64,000 nucleotides of DNA from Manihot esculenta (Eukaryota > Streptophyta > Magnoliopsida > Malpighiales > Euphorbiaceae): the NCBI RefSeq assembly GCF_001659605.2, contig NC_035168.2:14414862-14478861 (forward strand). The letters run 5' to 3'. The translations under genes were made by a program, and so were the position numbers. Position 1 is the first letter of the stretch; each line of letters starts with the position of its first letter. Positions 8,220 through 20,246 of this stretch are shown piece after piece. The notes beneath the pieces are model-generated. The model was not told the DNA's origin. It saw nothing but the letters and a program-made list of their open reading frames with translations, and ran no database searches.

Positions 8220-11200
8220 ATGAGAGGAACTCGTCGATCAGCTCGATTGACTGGAGTCCCACTAGATAGTGAGAGAACAGCTGCTCGTCCTCCTGCATTG
8301 CCAAGGGCAAGGTCTCAAAGATCTAGCAGGGAAGGTACGTCAATAGACCCTAGAAGGTCTGTAGACGAGAGCAGAAGAGGTACAGTTAGAGGAGGAAGAT
8401 CAGAGGAAGTGAGGGAGGCTATGGAGATTGATCAGTCCATAGATGAAAGCATGAGTGTATGTAGATCTGACGAAGGTATGGGAGAGTCGCAAGGAGGCGC
8501 TCAGACCTCAGGGTTTGGTTATCCAGCCTTTCCTCATGACCTAGGGTATCCGATGGGAGGTATGTCAGAGTAGTCTAGTTTTGTCCCATATCCTACGTAC
8601 ATGCCATATATGCCTTATCCTCATTATTACCCACCATATCCTATGTATCCACCTTCCCCTACTCATCCAAGTGCAGCATACCCAGAGCTAAATGAACCAG
8701 TACCTCCACCACCACAACCAGAATCAGTAGCTCCTGTTGCCCAAAGACATCAACCTAGCTCAGCTGGAGGTAAGGTGCAAATGACAGAGTATTTGAAATT
8801 GGATGCTCCTAAATTCAATCCAGGAGATGATCCATTTGAGTATCTTAAAACTGTGAAGATGATTACTGATGAGTTGGGAGCAGATGATAGCAGAGCCATA
8901 GAAATGGCGGGGTTTACACTTAAGTGTAAGAAAGCTCGAGAATGGTTCAAGAACTATATGGAACCCAGGATGGACAGTATGTCATGGGGAGAGTTCGCCA
9001 ATGAGTTTGCAGGGTGGGCTTTTCCTGATAGCTCCAGGGAGATGAAAGTAATAGAATTTGAGCAGTTGAGACAGATAGACGAGATGAGTGTTGATGCGTT
9101 TACAGATAAGTTCCTAGATTTGCTTCAGTATGTGGGTCAAGCCTATGATACTGATCAAAAGAAGGCAAGGAGATATACTATGAGATTGCATCCCAGGTAT
9201 TCTTCTTTGATTCTTCCAGCAGAAAAGGAAAGTTTCCACTCTATAGTGGATGCCGCCAGGAAAATGGAGGCTAGTGCTAATATTCAGAGACAGTCAAAAG
9301 CACAGGCTTCGGGTTCCAAGGCCCCCAGTTCAGGAACGTCAGGCAGCAAGAGATGGGATAGAGTAAAAGGAATGAAGAATAAGTTCAGGAGTAAAGCCAA
9401 GTCTAGTCTGGGAATGGGTAGTGGCTCAAGCTCTGGCACAGCTTATCCAGTATGCAAAAGATGCAGAAGACCACATGGAGGAGCTTGTCGGTTGGGATCT
9501 ACAGCTTGCTATAGATGTGGACAGGAAGGGCATATTGCTCGGGATTGTCCTCAGGTGACTTTTGTGGCACCATCCCAGCAGATGAGTTCAGGCAGTGTGG
9601 TACAGCCAGTAGTACAGCCAGCAGCTCCAGTCATGCCTCAGAGTAGTGGCAGAGGTAGAGGGAGAGGGGCAGCCTCTACTTCAGCAGCAGGTTCCCGAGG
9701 TGGAAATCCGGTAGCCCCAGCACGGATTTTCACTGTGACACAGGAGGAGGCGAACACGTCAAACACAGTGGTGTCAGGTAATCTCATCATTGGGTGTTCA
9801 GATGTGTATGCTTTGATGGACCCCGGTGCTTCTCATTCCTTTATTGCTTCGAGAGCCATAGAGAGATTGGATTTGATCATTTCTGAGTTAGAGTATCCTC
9901 TCTGGGTCAGTGGACCCAAGTGTGACCCATCAGTGGCAGCGTCAGTCTGTCGTTTCAGTCCAGTGTTCATAGAGGGTAGATGCCTTCCAGCTGACCTTGT
10001 GGTTCTAGACTTGTCAGATTTTGATGTCATTCTAGGGATGGATTGGTTATCTGCATATGGTGCGACCTTGGACTGTAGAGAGAAGGTAGTTAGTCTCAGA
10101 GACCAGGATGGGTCAGAGTGTGTCTTCAGAGGAGACAGGAGGGGTACACCCAGAGGTTTGATTTCAGCCCTACAGGCTCGTCGTTTGCTTAGGAGGGGTT
10201 GTCAGGGGTTTCTAGCTCATGTGAGAGAGCTAGACAGACAGGTTAGGGAACTAGCTTCGATACCAGTAGTCCGAGAGTTTCCAGATGTGTTCCCAGACGA
10301 ACTTCCAGGACTACGGCCTGGTAGGGAGATAGAGTTTGAAATTGAATTGCTGCCTGATACCATACCTATCTCTATTCCTCCCTACAGGATGGCGCCAGCA
10401 GAGTTAAAGGAGTTGAAAGAACAGTTACAGGAATTGGTAGATAAGGGTTTCATCCGCCCTAGTACCTCACCTTGGGGTGCTCCAGTACTGTTTGTCAAAA
10501 AGAAGGATGGATCCCTCAGACTTTGTATCGACTACAGACAGTTGAACAAGGTCACTACCAAGAATAGGTATCCTCTACCTAGGATTGATGATCTATTTGA
10601 CCAGCTAGCTGGAGCAGGTTGTTTCTCTAAAATAGATCTGAGATCCGGGTATCATCAGTTGAGAGTCAGAGAGGCAGATGTGCCAAAGATAGCTTTCAGG
10701 ACCAGATATGGGCATTATGAGTTCTTAGTGATGCCGTTCGGGTTGACTAACGCCCCTGCAGCATTCATGGATCTCATGAACAGAGTTTTCAGCGAGTATC
10801 TGGATCACTTTGTTATTGTTTTTATCGATGACATCTTAGTGTATTCCAGAGATGCAGAGGAGCATGCCCAGCATCTGAGGATAGTTCTGCAGACACTGAG
10901 AGAGCATGGTTTGTATGCCAAGTTCTCTAAGTGTGAGTTTTGGTTGGGGAGCATTTCCTTCTTGGGACACGTGGTATCAGCAGAAGGGATTGAGGTAGAC
11001 CCCAAGAAGATAGAGGCTGTAGTTAACTGGCCCAGACCCACTACAGTGACTGAGATTAAAAGCTTTTTGGGACTGGCAGGTTACTATAGGAGGTTCGTTC
11101 AGGACTTCTCGAAGATAGCTGCTCCTATGACCAAACTGACTCAGCAGACTCAGAAGTTTAACTGGTCAGACCAGTGCGAAGAGAGCTTTGAGGAGCTCAA

Positions 11201-13163
11201 GAGGAGATTGACATCAGCACCAGTGTTAGCTCTGCCTGTTAGTAACGAGGATTTCACAGTGTTCTGTGATGCATCTCGAGTGGGATTGGGTTGTGTTTTG
11301 ATGCAAAGTGATAGGGTGATTGCTTATGCTTCTAGACAGTTGAAGAAGCACGAGTTGAATTACCCCACCCATGATCTAGAGATGGCAGCAGTTATCTTTG
11401 CACTCAAGATGTGGAGGCCTTACCTCTACGGGGTAAAATGCGAGATCTTCACTGATCACAAGAGTTTACAGTACATCTTGAGCCAGAGAGAGCTAAATTT
11501 GAGGCAGAGAAGATGGGTAGAATTGCTCAGTGATTATGATTGTAAGATCCAGTATCATCCGGGTAAGGCGAATGTTGTGGCAGATGCCCTAAGCCGGAAG
11601 TCACTAGGCAGTTTATCCCATATAGCAGCAGAGCGGAGACAAGTAGTGATGGAGTTTTATAAGCTCATTAAGGAAGGGTTACAGCTAGAGTTGTCTGGTA
11701 CGGGTGCCTTGATAGCACAAATGAGTGTGACACCTGTGTTTCTGGAGCAGATAGCTCAGAAACAGCACGAGGACCCAGAGTTGATGAAAATTGCCAGGAC
11801 TGTTCAGTCAGGCAACAGTGCAGAGTTTAGATTTGACAACAAAGGGATCCTTCGCTATGGGAGTCGACTTTGTGTACCAGATAGTAGCAGTCTGAAAGAA
11901 GACATTATGAGGGAAGCTCATAATGCGAGGTATAGTGTTCACCCAGGAGCCACCAAGATGTATCAGGATCTGAAGAAGGTATATTGGTGGCCAGCCATGA
12001 AGAAAGAAGTGACGCAGTTTGTGACAACCTGTGAGGTTTGCCAAAGAGTTAAACTAGAACATCAGAAGCAGGCTGGAATGCTTAACCCACTGCCGATTCC
12101 AGAATGGAAATGGGAGAACATAGCTATGGATTTTGTAGTGGGCTTACCGGCAGCGTCCAACAGGATAGACTCCATATGGGTGATTGTGGACAGACACACG
12201 AAATCTGCTCATTTCCTTCCAGTTAGAAGTAACTATTCTGTAGATAAGTTGGCACAGGTATATCTGGATGAGATAGTGAGATTACATGGAGTTCCAGTAT
12301 CTATAGTCTCAGACAGAGGACCTCAGTTCACCTCCAGGTTTTGGTGAAGTCTGCAGAGTGCGATGGGCACAAGGTTGGATTTTAGCACTGCTTTCCATCC
12401 GCAGACTGATGGAAAGTCAGAGAGGACCATCCAGACCATTGAGGATATGCTCAGAATGTGTGTGTTAGACTTTGGCGGTTCTTGGAGGCAGCATCTATCT
12501 TTGGTGGAGTTTGCCTACAATAACAGTCATCATGCTAGCATCGGGATGGCTCCTTATGAAGCGTTGTATGGGAGGACGTGCAGATCACCTGTTTGCTGGG
12601 AAGAGTTAGGAGAACAAGCTCTTGCAGGGCCAGAGTTAGTAGAGATTACCAGTAGAACAGTGCCTATGATCAGAGAGAGGATCAGAACAGCTTAGAGTAG
12701 ACAGAAAAGCTATGCGGACGTTCGTAGGAAACTGTTAGAGTTCCAGGAGGGTGATTGGGTATTGCTGAAAGTGTCTCCAATGAAAGGAGTGGTTCGTTTT
12801 GGAAAAAAGGGTAAGCTAGCTCCACGGTACATTGGACCCTTTGAGATTTTGCAGAGGATCGGCAATGTGTCGTATAAGTTGGATTTACCTACTTCTATGG
12901 AGAGAATTCACCCGGTTTTTCATGTTTCTATGCTACGAAAATTTGTGTCAGATCCGGGTCAGGTTATTAGTGAGCCTGATGTGGAGGTCCTTGGAGATCT
13001 CACCTATATAGAGCAGCCAGTGCAGATTCTTGACACACAGATTAGACAGCTAAGGAACAAAGAGATTCCGATGGTGAAAGTCCTGTGGAACCACCATAAT
13101 CTCGAGGAGTATACTTGGGAGACGCGGGAGTCTATGCTCCAGCAGTATCCATATCTGTTTTGA
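8220..13163 (+). pseudogene. Element B gag-pol polyprotein gene, three nonsense codons
   Basis: One frame of 1648 codons runs from ATG 8220 to TGA 13161-13163, interrupted by TAG at 8571-8573, TGA at 12345-12347 and TAG at 12693-12695. The order is Gag, with a Pro/Tyr-rich stretch near 8590-8670; a CCHC knuckle with [14 protein letters not shown] near 9509; aspartic protease DPGAS near 9820; reverse transcriptase with FIDD at about 10821; RNase H with CDAS near 11270; integrase zinc region; integrase core; and chromodomain up to 13163. In elements D and A the equivalent codons are sense codons. The frame is otherwise uninterrupted, so decay is recent. It once encoded all replication proteins of the element. 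Confidence 0.95.
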
Positions 13164-13205
13164 GGTTAGTTTCCTTCTTTTTATATGGTTATATGTTTGT
13201 TTTAG

Positions 13206-13242
13206 GAACATTCAGGGACGAATGTTCTTAAGGGGGGGAGAA
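13206..13242 (+). promoter_or_regulatory. Element B stem-loop and polypurine tract
   Basis: GAACATTC (13206-13213) and GAATGTTC (13220-13227) pair around a 6-base loop, followed by TTAAGGGGGGGAGAA up to the 3' LTR start at 13243. The layout is the same as in A. Confidence 0.8.
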
Positions 13243-13934
13243 TGTAATACCCGGCTAGAGTCCGGCATCGGAATTCCTGTCGTCCGGTCGAATTCAGGAT
13301 GTCGGAATTCTCTAGAAGGGTAAGATTTATGTTTTGCTAAAGTAATGTAGTATGTTTTACTGTTTTTAAGCTAAAATGAAAAGAGGTTTTGCAAGAAAAG
13401 AACCAAGGCAGAAAAGCCAGGTTCGGCCGCCGAAGGTGACATTCGGCCGCCGAACATGCATGGCTTTCGGTTTCACGTGTGGCCGCCGAAGGTGGTCTGG
13501 CCAGCCACCTATAAAAGGCCCTCAGTCGGTTGAAAGATAAGGATTGCCTCTTTCTTTCACTTTCTGAGGTGAGACTCTGTCTTCCTTAAGTTTTCTTCAT
13601 GTTTTCATTAAATCTTGTAAAGATTTGATTGATTTTTATGTTATTTTGAAGGTTTTGAGCTAAAAACACAAAGTTGTGAATTTTGGAGAGTTTAAAGGAG
13701 AGTTGCTCCAAAACTCCACGTTAGGATCGTTCATCTTCTTGGTTTCAAGAGGTAAGTGAAGATCCTGAGCTTGTTTTCATGATTTATGGAAGATTTGTGA
13801 GGTTTTGGGGGAGAGTTGCATGATTAGGGTAAAAGAGAGTGTTTTTGATATGTTTGTGAGAAAAGCTTGTATATGTGTTATATGTTTTGTGTTGTTGGGG
13901 TTTTAAGGTAGTTTCTGACCCCTTTGAGCATATA
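13243..13934 (+). repeat. Element B 3' LTR, left part
   Basis: It starts TGTAATACCCGG right after the polypurine tract. It is interrupted by solo LTR I after ATATA (13930-13934). It carries a TATA box at 13510-13518. Confidence 0.93.
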
Positions 13935-16183
13935 TATAATACCCGGCTAGAGTCCGGCATCGGAATTCTACTTTCCGATGGAGTTCCGGTTGCCGAAAGT
14001 CTCTAGAAGGGTTAGAGTGATGTTTTTCTAACATGTTTTGGTATGTTACATAGGTTTAAAGCATAAGAAAATGAGTTTTTGAATGAATTGAACCAAGGCA
14101 GAAAAGCCAGGTTCGGCCGCCGAAGTTGAGGTTCGGCCGCCGAACATGCATGGCTTTCGGTTTCACGTGTGGCCGCCGAAGGTGGTCTGGCCAGCCACCT
14201 ATAAATGGCCCTCAGTCGGTTGAAGCGGTAAGATCACCGTTTCTTTTGTCTTCTGAGGTGAGACCCTATCCTTTGTGAGTCTTCTTTCATGTTTTCATCC
14301 AATCATGCAAAGATTTGATTGGTTTTTATGGTATTTTGAAGGTTTTAAGCTAAAAACTCAAAATTGTGAAGTTTGGAGAGTTTGAAGGAGAGTTGCTCCA
14401 AAACTCCACGTTAGGATCATTCATCTTCTTGGTTTCAAGAGGTAAGTGAAGATCCTGAGCTTGTTTTTATGTTTTCTGAAGGTTTTATGTGGATTTGGGG
14501 GAGAGTTGCAGGAATAGGGTTATTTGTGAGGTTTTGATGATTTTGTGCATAGAGCTTGTTCTGTGTTGTTTGTGTTGTGTGTTTGGGGTGTTAAGGTAGT
14601 TTTTGACCCCTTTAAGCATATACATGAGTGTATGCAAGTTGAGGATTGAGGTGGTTGAGTTTGAGAGGGTTTTGGTGCTTTTGGCGAGAGGCAGAGCAAG
14701 TTTCTGCCTTGCGGATGAACTCAGGTTCGGCCGCCGAAGGTACATTCGGCCGCCGAACCCATGAGGAGGTGGCTTCGGCTGCCCAAGCTTGCCCCCGAGC
14801 TTTTGGACTTTCGGCTCTGGAGGGGAGTTCGGCCGCCGAAGGTGCCGCCGAAGGTTGGAGACTTTCGTCTCTGGAGTGCCTTTTGGCCTCCGATACTTGC
14901 CCCCGAAAGGGTTCGGCAGCCGAAAGTAGAGATTCGGCCGCCGAAGGTGCTTGAGTTTTGTCTCTGGAGAGGACTTTCGGCCGCCGAACCTGCCGCCGAA
15001 AGTGTCATGTCCAGCTTTCCTTTGCATGCTTTGCATAGATGGTAGAGTGAGTTTAAGGGGATTCTTGGGGAGTTTAATAGAGTTGGTCTTGAGCTAGTTT
15101 GGTCCCTCATTTGCATCCATCTGTATAGGTACAGACCAGAGGAACCAGAGAGAGCAGCAGTGAGTACTGCTCCAGAGTTTTCAGAGCCTGCAGAGTCAGT
15201 CCAGATAGCCAGAGGTGAGTGGAACTAAACTTAATACTTTTAATTGAGACATAAACTGCTTTCAGCATAGTTCATGCATCATGAGTATACAGCAGGTTGT
15301 TTGCATTAGCATTCACGAATCTGTTGCATTGCATAGTTCATTGTTGTTGTGGGTGAATACTGAATGATCCAATAGTCTCTGAGAGAAGTCCAGGAGCCTT
15401 TGACTATGCCCTGGCAGGTATAGAGAAGTCCAGGAGCCTTTGATTACGCCCTGGCAGGTATAGTAAAGTCCAGGAGCCTTTGACTACGCCCTGGCAATGG
15501 TAAGTACAGAGGTGTTATATACACATATACATATATGACAGGAAGACCAGGTGCTCGATTCTACGCCCTGGCACGGCAGAGTTACGGGGACTATATGGTG
15601 ACAGGTTTACCCTTGATGTGGATTGTCTGTGATATGGTGCATTCCATGAGATCATATTTTAATGAGATGTTTTACTGTTCTACTCACTGGGCTATAGAGC
15701 TCATCCCACTCCCTTAACCCCAGTTTTACAGGTTCAGTGTACAGTATACAGAGGAGATCCACAGAGTACAGAAAGAGTAAAGAGATTTATAATAGCTTAG
15801 AGTGGACATGTAATATTAAAAAGATGTAATAGTTGTGTATAAAGTTAGAAATGTGCTTGACTTAGTAATGTTGTTCATAACATGATCTGTATATGTATAT
15901 CTGTTTTACTGTATGTGAAACACCAGGCTTAACAGGTATGAGTGGACCCATCTAGAGCAAGCTCTAGTCAGGGGTACAGAGTACAGAGTACAGAGTACAG
16001 AGTACAGAGTACAGAGATAGTGCATGCACAGGTTAAGCCTTGGTTCAGAAAAGAGTTTTTATTTTCACAGAAAATGTATGATCATGTATGAGATTTACAG
16101 GTCCACAGAGAGTATAGCAGGCTTGCTATGGGTTCTGGCGGCCTTAAGCCGACCTGAATCCTAGCGCCGGTGGGGTCGTTACA
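13935..16183 (+). mobile_element. Element I: solo chromovirus LTR in the B 3' LTR
   Basis: This 2249-bp solo LTR is flanked by perfect ATATA duplications at 13930-13934 and 16184-16188. Its first dinucleotide is TA instead of TG (TATAATACCCGG), a terminal mutation; the end is normal (GGGTCGTTACA). It has a TATA-like TATAAATGG at 14200-14208, palindrome clusters near 14110-14185 and 14725-15003, a three-copy hairpin array near 15385-15500, and a short (ACAGAGT)n repeat near 15975-16015. Confidence 0.93.
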
Positions 16184-17732
16184 ATATACTTGGGTGTATG
16201 CATGTTGAGGAGTTGAGGTGTTTGAGTTGGAGGAAGATTGGTGCGTTTTGGCGTGAGGCAAAGCAAGGTTCTGCCTTGCTGATGAACCCAGCTTCGGCCG
16301 CTGAAGAATGGTTCAGCCGCCAAATGTGCTGAGGAAGTGGCTTCGGTTGCCTAAGCTTGCCCCCGAGCCTTTGGACTTTCGGCTCTGGAGGGGAGTTTCG
16401 GCCGTCGAAGATGCCCCCGAAGGTTAGAGACTTTCGTCTCTGGAGTACCTTTCAGCCCCTGAAACTTGCCCCCGAAAGGGTTCGGCTGCCGAAAGGGTTC
16501 GGCTGCCGAAAGGGTTCGGCTGCCGAAAGTTGAGATTCGGCCGCCGAAGGTGCATGAGTTTCGGCTTTGGAGAGGACTTTCGACCGCCGAACTTGCCGCC
16601 GAAAGTGTCCTGTCCAGCCTTCCTTTGCATGCTTTGCATGGATGTTTGAGTGAGTTTAAGGGGATTCTTGGGGAGTTTAATAGAGTTGTTCATAAGCTAG
16701 TTTGGTCCCTCATTTGAGTCCATCTGTGTAGGCACAGACCAGAGGAACCAGAGAGAGCAACAGTGAGTACTGCTCCAGCGTGTACAGAGCCTGCAGAGTC
16801 GGTCCAGATAGTCAGAGATGAGTGGAACTAAACGTAATGCTTTTAATTGAAAAATGAAATGCTTTTAGCTTAATTCATGCATCATGAGTATGCAGTAGGT
16901 TGTTTGCATTAGAATCCACGAATATGTTGCATTGCATAGTTATTTGTTGATGTGGGTGAATGCTGAATGATCCAATAGTCTCTGAGAGAAGTCCAGGAGC
17001 CTTTGACTACGCCCTGGCAGGTATAGAAAAGTCCAGGAGCCTTTTACTACACCCTGGCAGTGGTAAGTACACAGGTGTTATATACACGTATACATATATG
17101 ACAGGAAGACCAGGTGCTCGATTCTACGCCCTGGCACGGTAGAGCTACCGGGACTATGTGGTGACAGGTTTACCCTTGATGTGGTTTGTCTGTGATATGA
17201 TGCATTCCATAAGATCATGTGTTAATGACTTGTTTTACTGTTCTACTCACTGGGCTATAGAGCTCATCCCACTCCCTTAACCCCAGTCTTGCAGGTTCAG
17301 TGTACAGTGTACAGGGGAAGTCCAGCAGAGTACAGGAAGAGAGAAGGGTTTTGTAATAGAATATTGTGGACATGTAACAGTAAAGAGATGTAACAGTTGT
17401 GTATAAATGTAGAATTGTGCTTGACTTAGTTCTTTTTGTGTTGTACATCTTTTGTATACTGGTCTGTTTACAGAGTATGTGAAAAACCAGGCTTAACAGG
17501 TATGAATTAACCCATCTAGAGCAAGCTCTAGTCAGGGGTACAGAGTACAGAGACAGTGCATGCACAGGTTAAGTCTTAGTCCAGAGAAAAGTTTTTATTT
17601 TCACAGAAAATGTATGACCATGTATGAGATTTTACAGGTACTCAGAAAGTATAGCAGGCTTGCTACGGGTTCTGGCAGCCTTAGCCGATCTGAATCCTAG
17701 CGCCGGTGATGGTCCATTTTGGGGTCGTTACA
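16184..17732 (+). repeat. Element B 3' LTR, right part
   Basis: It resumes at the ATATA duplication and matches the 5' LTR from about 6451 to 8007. Two length differences stand out. The block GGTTCGGCTGCCGAAAG is present three times at 16479-16530 and once in the 5' LTR. The hairpin array has two units and not three. Confidence 0.92.
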
Positions 17733-17737
17733 TCTGG

Positions 17738-18057
17738 CTGAAGGTGGAAGCAAAATATCATCCTTCCACCGACTTGGGGCCTTTTATAGGTGGCTGGTCA
17801 GACCACCTTCGGCGGCCAAACGTGAATCCGAAACCATGCAAGGTTCGGCGGCTGAAACTCACTTTCGGCGGCCAAACTTGCCATTTTCTCCTTTGGCTCT
17901 TTTCACTTAAAAACTCATTTCCTTTCTACTTAAAACATTAACACACAGGTTAAAACACTTTAGACAAACATATGTACTACTCTTCTAGAGGGTTCCGACA
18001 CCCGAGATTCCACCGGACTATAGGAATTCCGATACCGGACTCTAGCCGGGTATTACA
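17738..18057 (-). mobile_element. Element E: solo chromovirus LTR, right part
   Basis: This continues LTR E after element B; the TCTGG at 17733-17737 is the duplicated target. It carries the inverted TATA region (CCTTTTATAGG near 17781), palindrome sites, and the LTR start (GGGTATTACA on the plus strand) at 18057, next to GTACT. Confidence 0.9.
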
Positions 18058-18062
18058 GTACT

Positions 18063-20246
18063 CCTACTGATTCTTTGAGAGATAAATTCCTTTTCTAAAA
18101 AGGTACCATTTCGAGCAACAAACACTTTGTTCTCTGAGGGAATATAGAAATAGTATCCTTTGGTTTCCTTAGGACACCCCACAAAATTGCATTTGATAGA
18201 TTTTGGAGCTAGGATATCTGAAATTAGGCATTTCACATAAGTCTCACAATCCCAAATCTTAAGAAAAGACAAACTAGGCATTTTGCCAGTCCATAACTCA
18301 TATGGTATCTTTTCAACCGCTTTCGATGGTACTCGGCTTAAAATGAATGCAGTTGTCTCCAAGGCATAACCCCAAAACGATAAAGGGCGATTTTTTTTAC
18401 TCATCGATCGAATCATATCTAATAAAGTTTGATTTCTCCTTTCAGACACACCATTCCATTGTGGAGTTCCTAGAGGAGTTAATTGTTAAACAATTCCACA
18501 ATTTCTAAGATGTTCATCGAACTCTTAGCTCAAATATTCACCACCTCAATCAGATCGAAGTATTTTAATAGTTTTACCAAGTTGATTTTGCACTTCATTT
18601 TGAAAAGTTTTAAACATTTCAAAAGATTCATGTTTATATTTCATTAGGTAGACATAGTCATACCTACTGAAATCATTAGTGAATGTAATGAAGTTTTGAT
18701 AACCTCCCCTGGCACTAATGCTTAGTCGGTCACATACATTTGTATGTATTAATCTCAATAAGTTTGAAGCCCTTTGACCTTATCCACTAAAAGGGTCTTT
18801 TGTCATCTTACCAAGCAAATAAGATTCATAATTTTCAAATGATTCAAAATCAAATGAATCTAATAAACCATACTTATGGAGCTTAGATATGTGATTCTCA
18901 TTTATATGGCTAAGACGGCAATGCCATAAATATGTTGGTTTTAATTCATTTGACTTAGTTTTCTTAGAAGTTATGTTATAGATATTATTGTCTCTAGAAT
19001 CATCTAGATTAGAGACATAAAAGCCATCATATTGAATTTGCAATACAATAAAGCAAATCATCTTTATTATAAATGGAGCATTTATTATTCTTAATGAGAA
19101 ATGAAAAACCTTCGTTGTCCAAAACAGAAACTGAAATAATATTCCTACTCAAAGTAGGAATATAAAAGCAATTGTTCAACATTAACAAAAGCCCATTGGG
19201 CAAAACAAGTTCATAAGTCCCCATAGCTAAAGCAGCAACTCTTGCTCCATTGCTTATACGTAGGTCCACGTCACCCTTTTTAGTTTTCTACTCCTTTTGA
19301 GACCCTGCACATTAGTAAAAATGTGATAATCACATCTAGTATCTAATATCCATGAAGTAGAAATAGATAAATTAATATCTATAACATAAATACCTGAAGT
19401 CATAGTCTCACTACCTTTCTTCTTCTAGCACTCATCCAAATAGAGCTTGCAATTTCTCTTCCAATGCCCTGATTCTTTGCAATGAAAGCAGACTCCTTCT
19501 TTAGGAGCTTTTTCCTTGGCTTGCTGTTTAGGTTTGTCTCGTCCCTTAGACCCATTACCACCTTTAGACTTGGGCTTCCATTTATTTTTCATGGGCTTAC
19601 CCTTATTGACATTCAAAATTTAGGTAGACTTTTTCTTGAAATTCACCTCAGCAGTCTTTAGCATCCCATGCAGCTCAGGAATGGATTTTTCCATGTTGTT
19701 CATGTTATAGTTCATGACAAACTGAGAAAAACTGCCAGGTAAAGAATGTAGGATCAAATCCGTGGAGAGTTCTAAACTCAGAGGATAGCCAAGCCTAGCA
19801 AGGTGACCAATATAGCCTTTCATCTTCAAAACATGAGCACTAATTGATTCACTTTCAGCAATTTTGCAATCATGCAATGCAAGGGTGGTTTCATACCTAT
19901 CCTGCCTAGCTTGCTGTTGAAAAGCCTGTTTAAGATGGACACTCATCTCATAAGTCTCAAGATGTTCTAGATCCTTCTAAAGTTCTAGACACATAGTTGC
20001 CAACATAAGATATCCAATGTCATTGGAATCATCCACATGCTTCTTATGTGTGTTCTCAACAACATTAGTAGCATCAATAGGAGGTGGTTCAGGGACAGTT
20101 TCATTAAGCACATAGGACTTTTTCTCTTACTTGAGAACAATTCTCAAGTTTTTAAACCAGTCAATAAAATTGATCCCATTTTCTTTCAATTTATCCTTCT
20201 CAAGGACAGATCACAGCGATAAAGTGAAATTGTTATTAGCAGCCAT
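18063..20246 (-). pseudogene. Ty1/copia gag-pol, 5' half, heavily decayed
   Basis: On the minus strand from ATG at 20246 (MAANNNFTLSL, then a stop) the order is Gag (UBN2-like, 19620-19946), CCHC knuckle CFHCKESGHWKRNC (about 19455-19500), a degenerate protease region near 19270-19400, GAG-pre-integrase with LWHCRLSHI (about 18900), integrase core with DFSRYDYVYLM (about 18650), and SERRNQTLLDMIRSM (about 18400-18449). Several stops and frameshifts split it. It is cut by LTR E at GTACT; a 27-base continuation survives at 3893-3919. Reverse transcriptase and RNase H are not in the window. Gag before protease, then integrase before reverse transcriptase, is the copia order. Confidence 0.9.

Larger units (their letters stand above)
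5774..17732 (+). mobile_element. Element B: complete Ty3/gypsy chromovirus (Tekay/Del-like)
   Basis: This is a full element with two LTRs, PBS, gag-pol and PPT, flanked by perfect TCTGG duplications at 5769-5773 and 17733-17737. It is inserted in LTR E. The 5' LTR is 2234 bp. The 3' LTR is 2236 bp once solo LTR I and its duplication are removed. Long LTRs plus a C-terminal chromodomain point to the Tekay/Del chromovirus clade. The polyprotein has three nonsense codons, so the copy is not autonomous now. Confidence 0.95.

Noticed and set aside
18063..20246. Copia-region ORFs as host genes
   Set aside because: All match Gag, zinc knuckle or integrase of one decayed element in the correct order.
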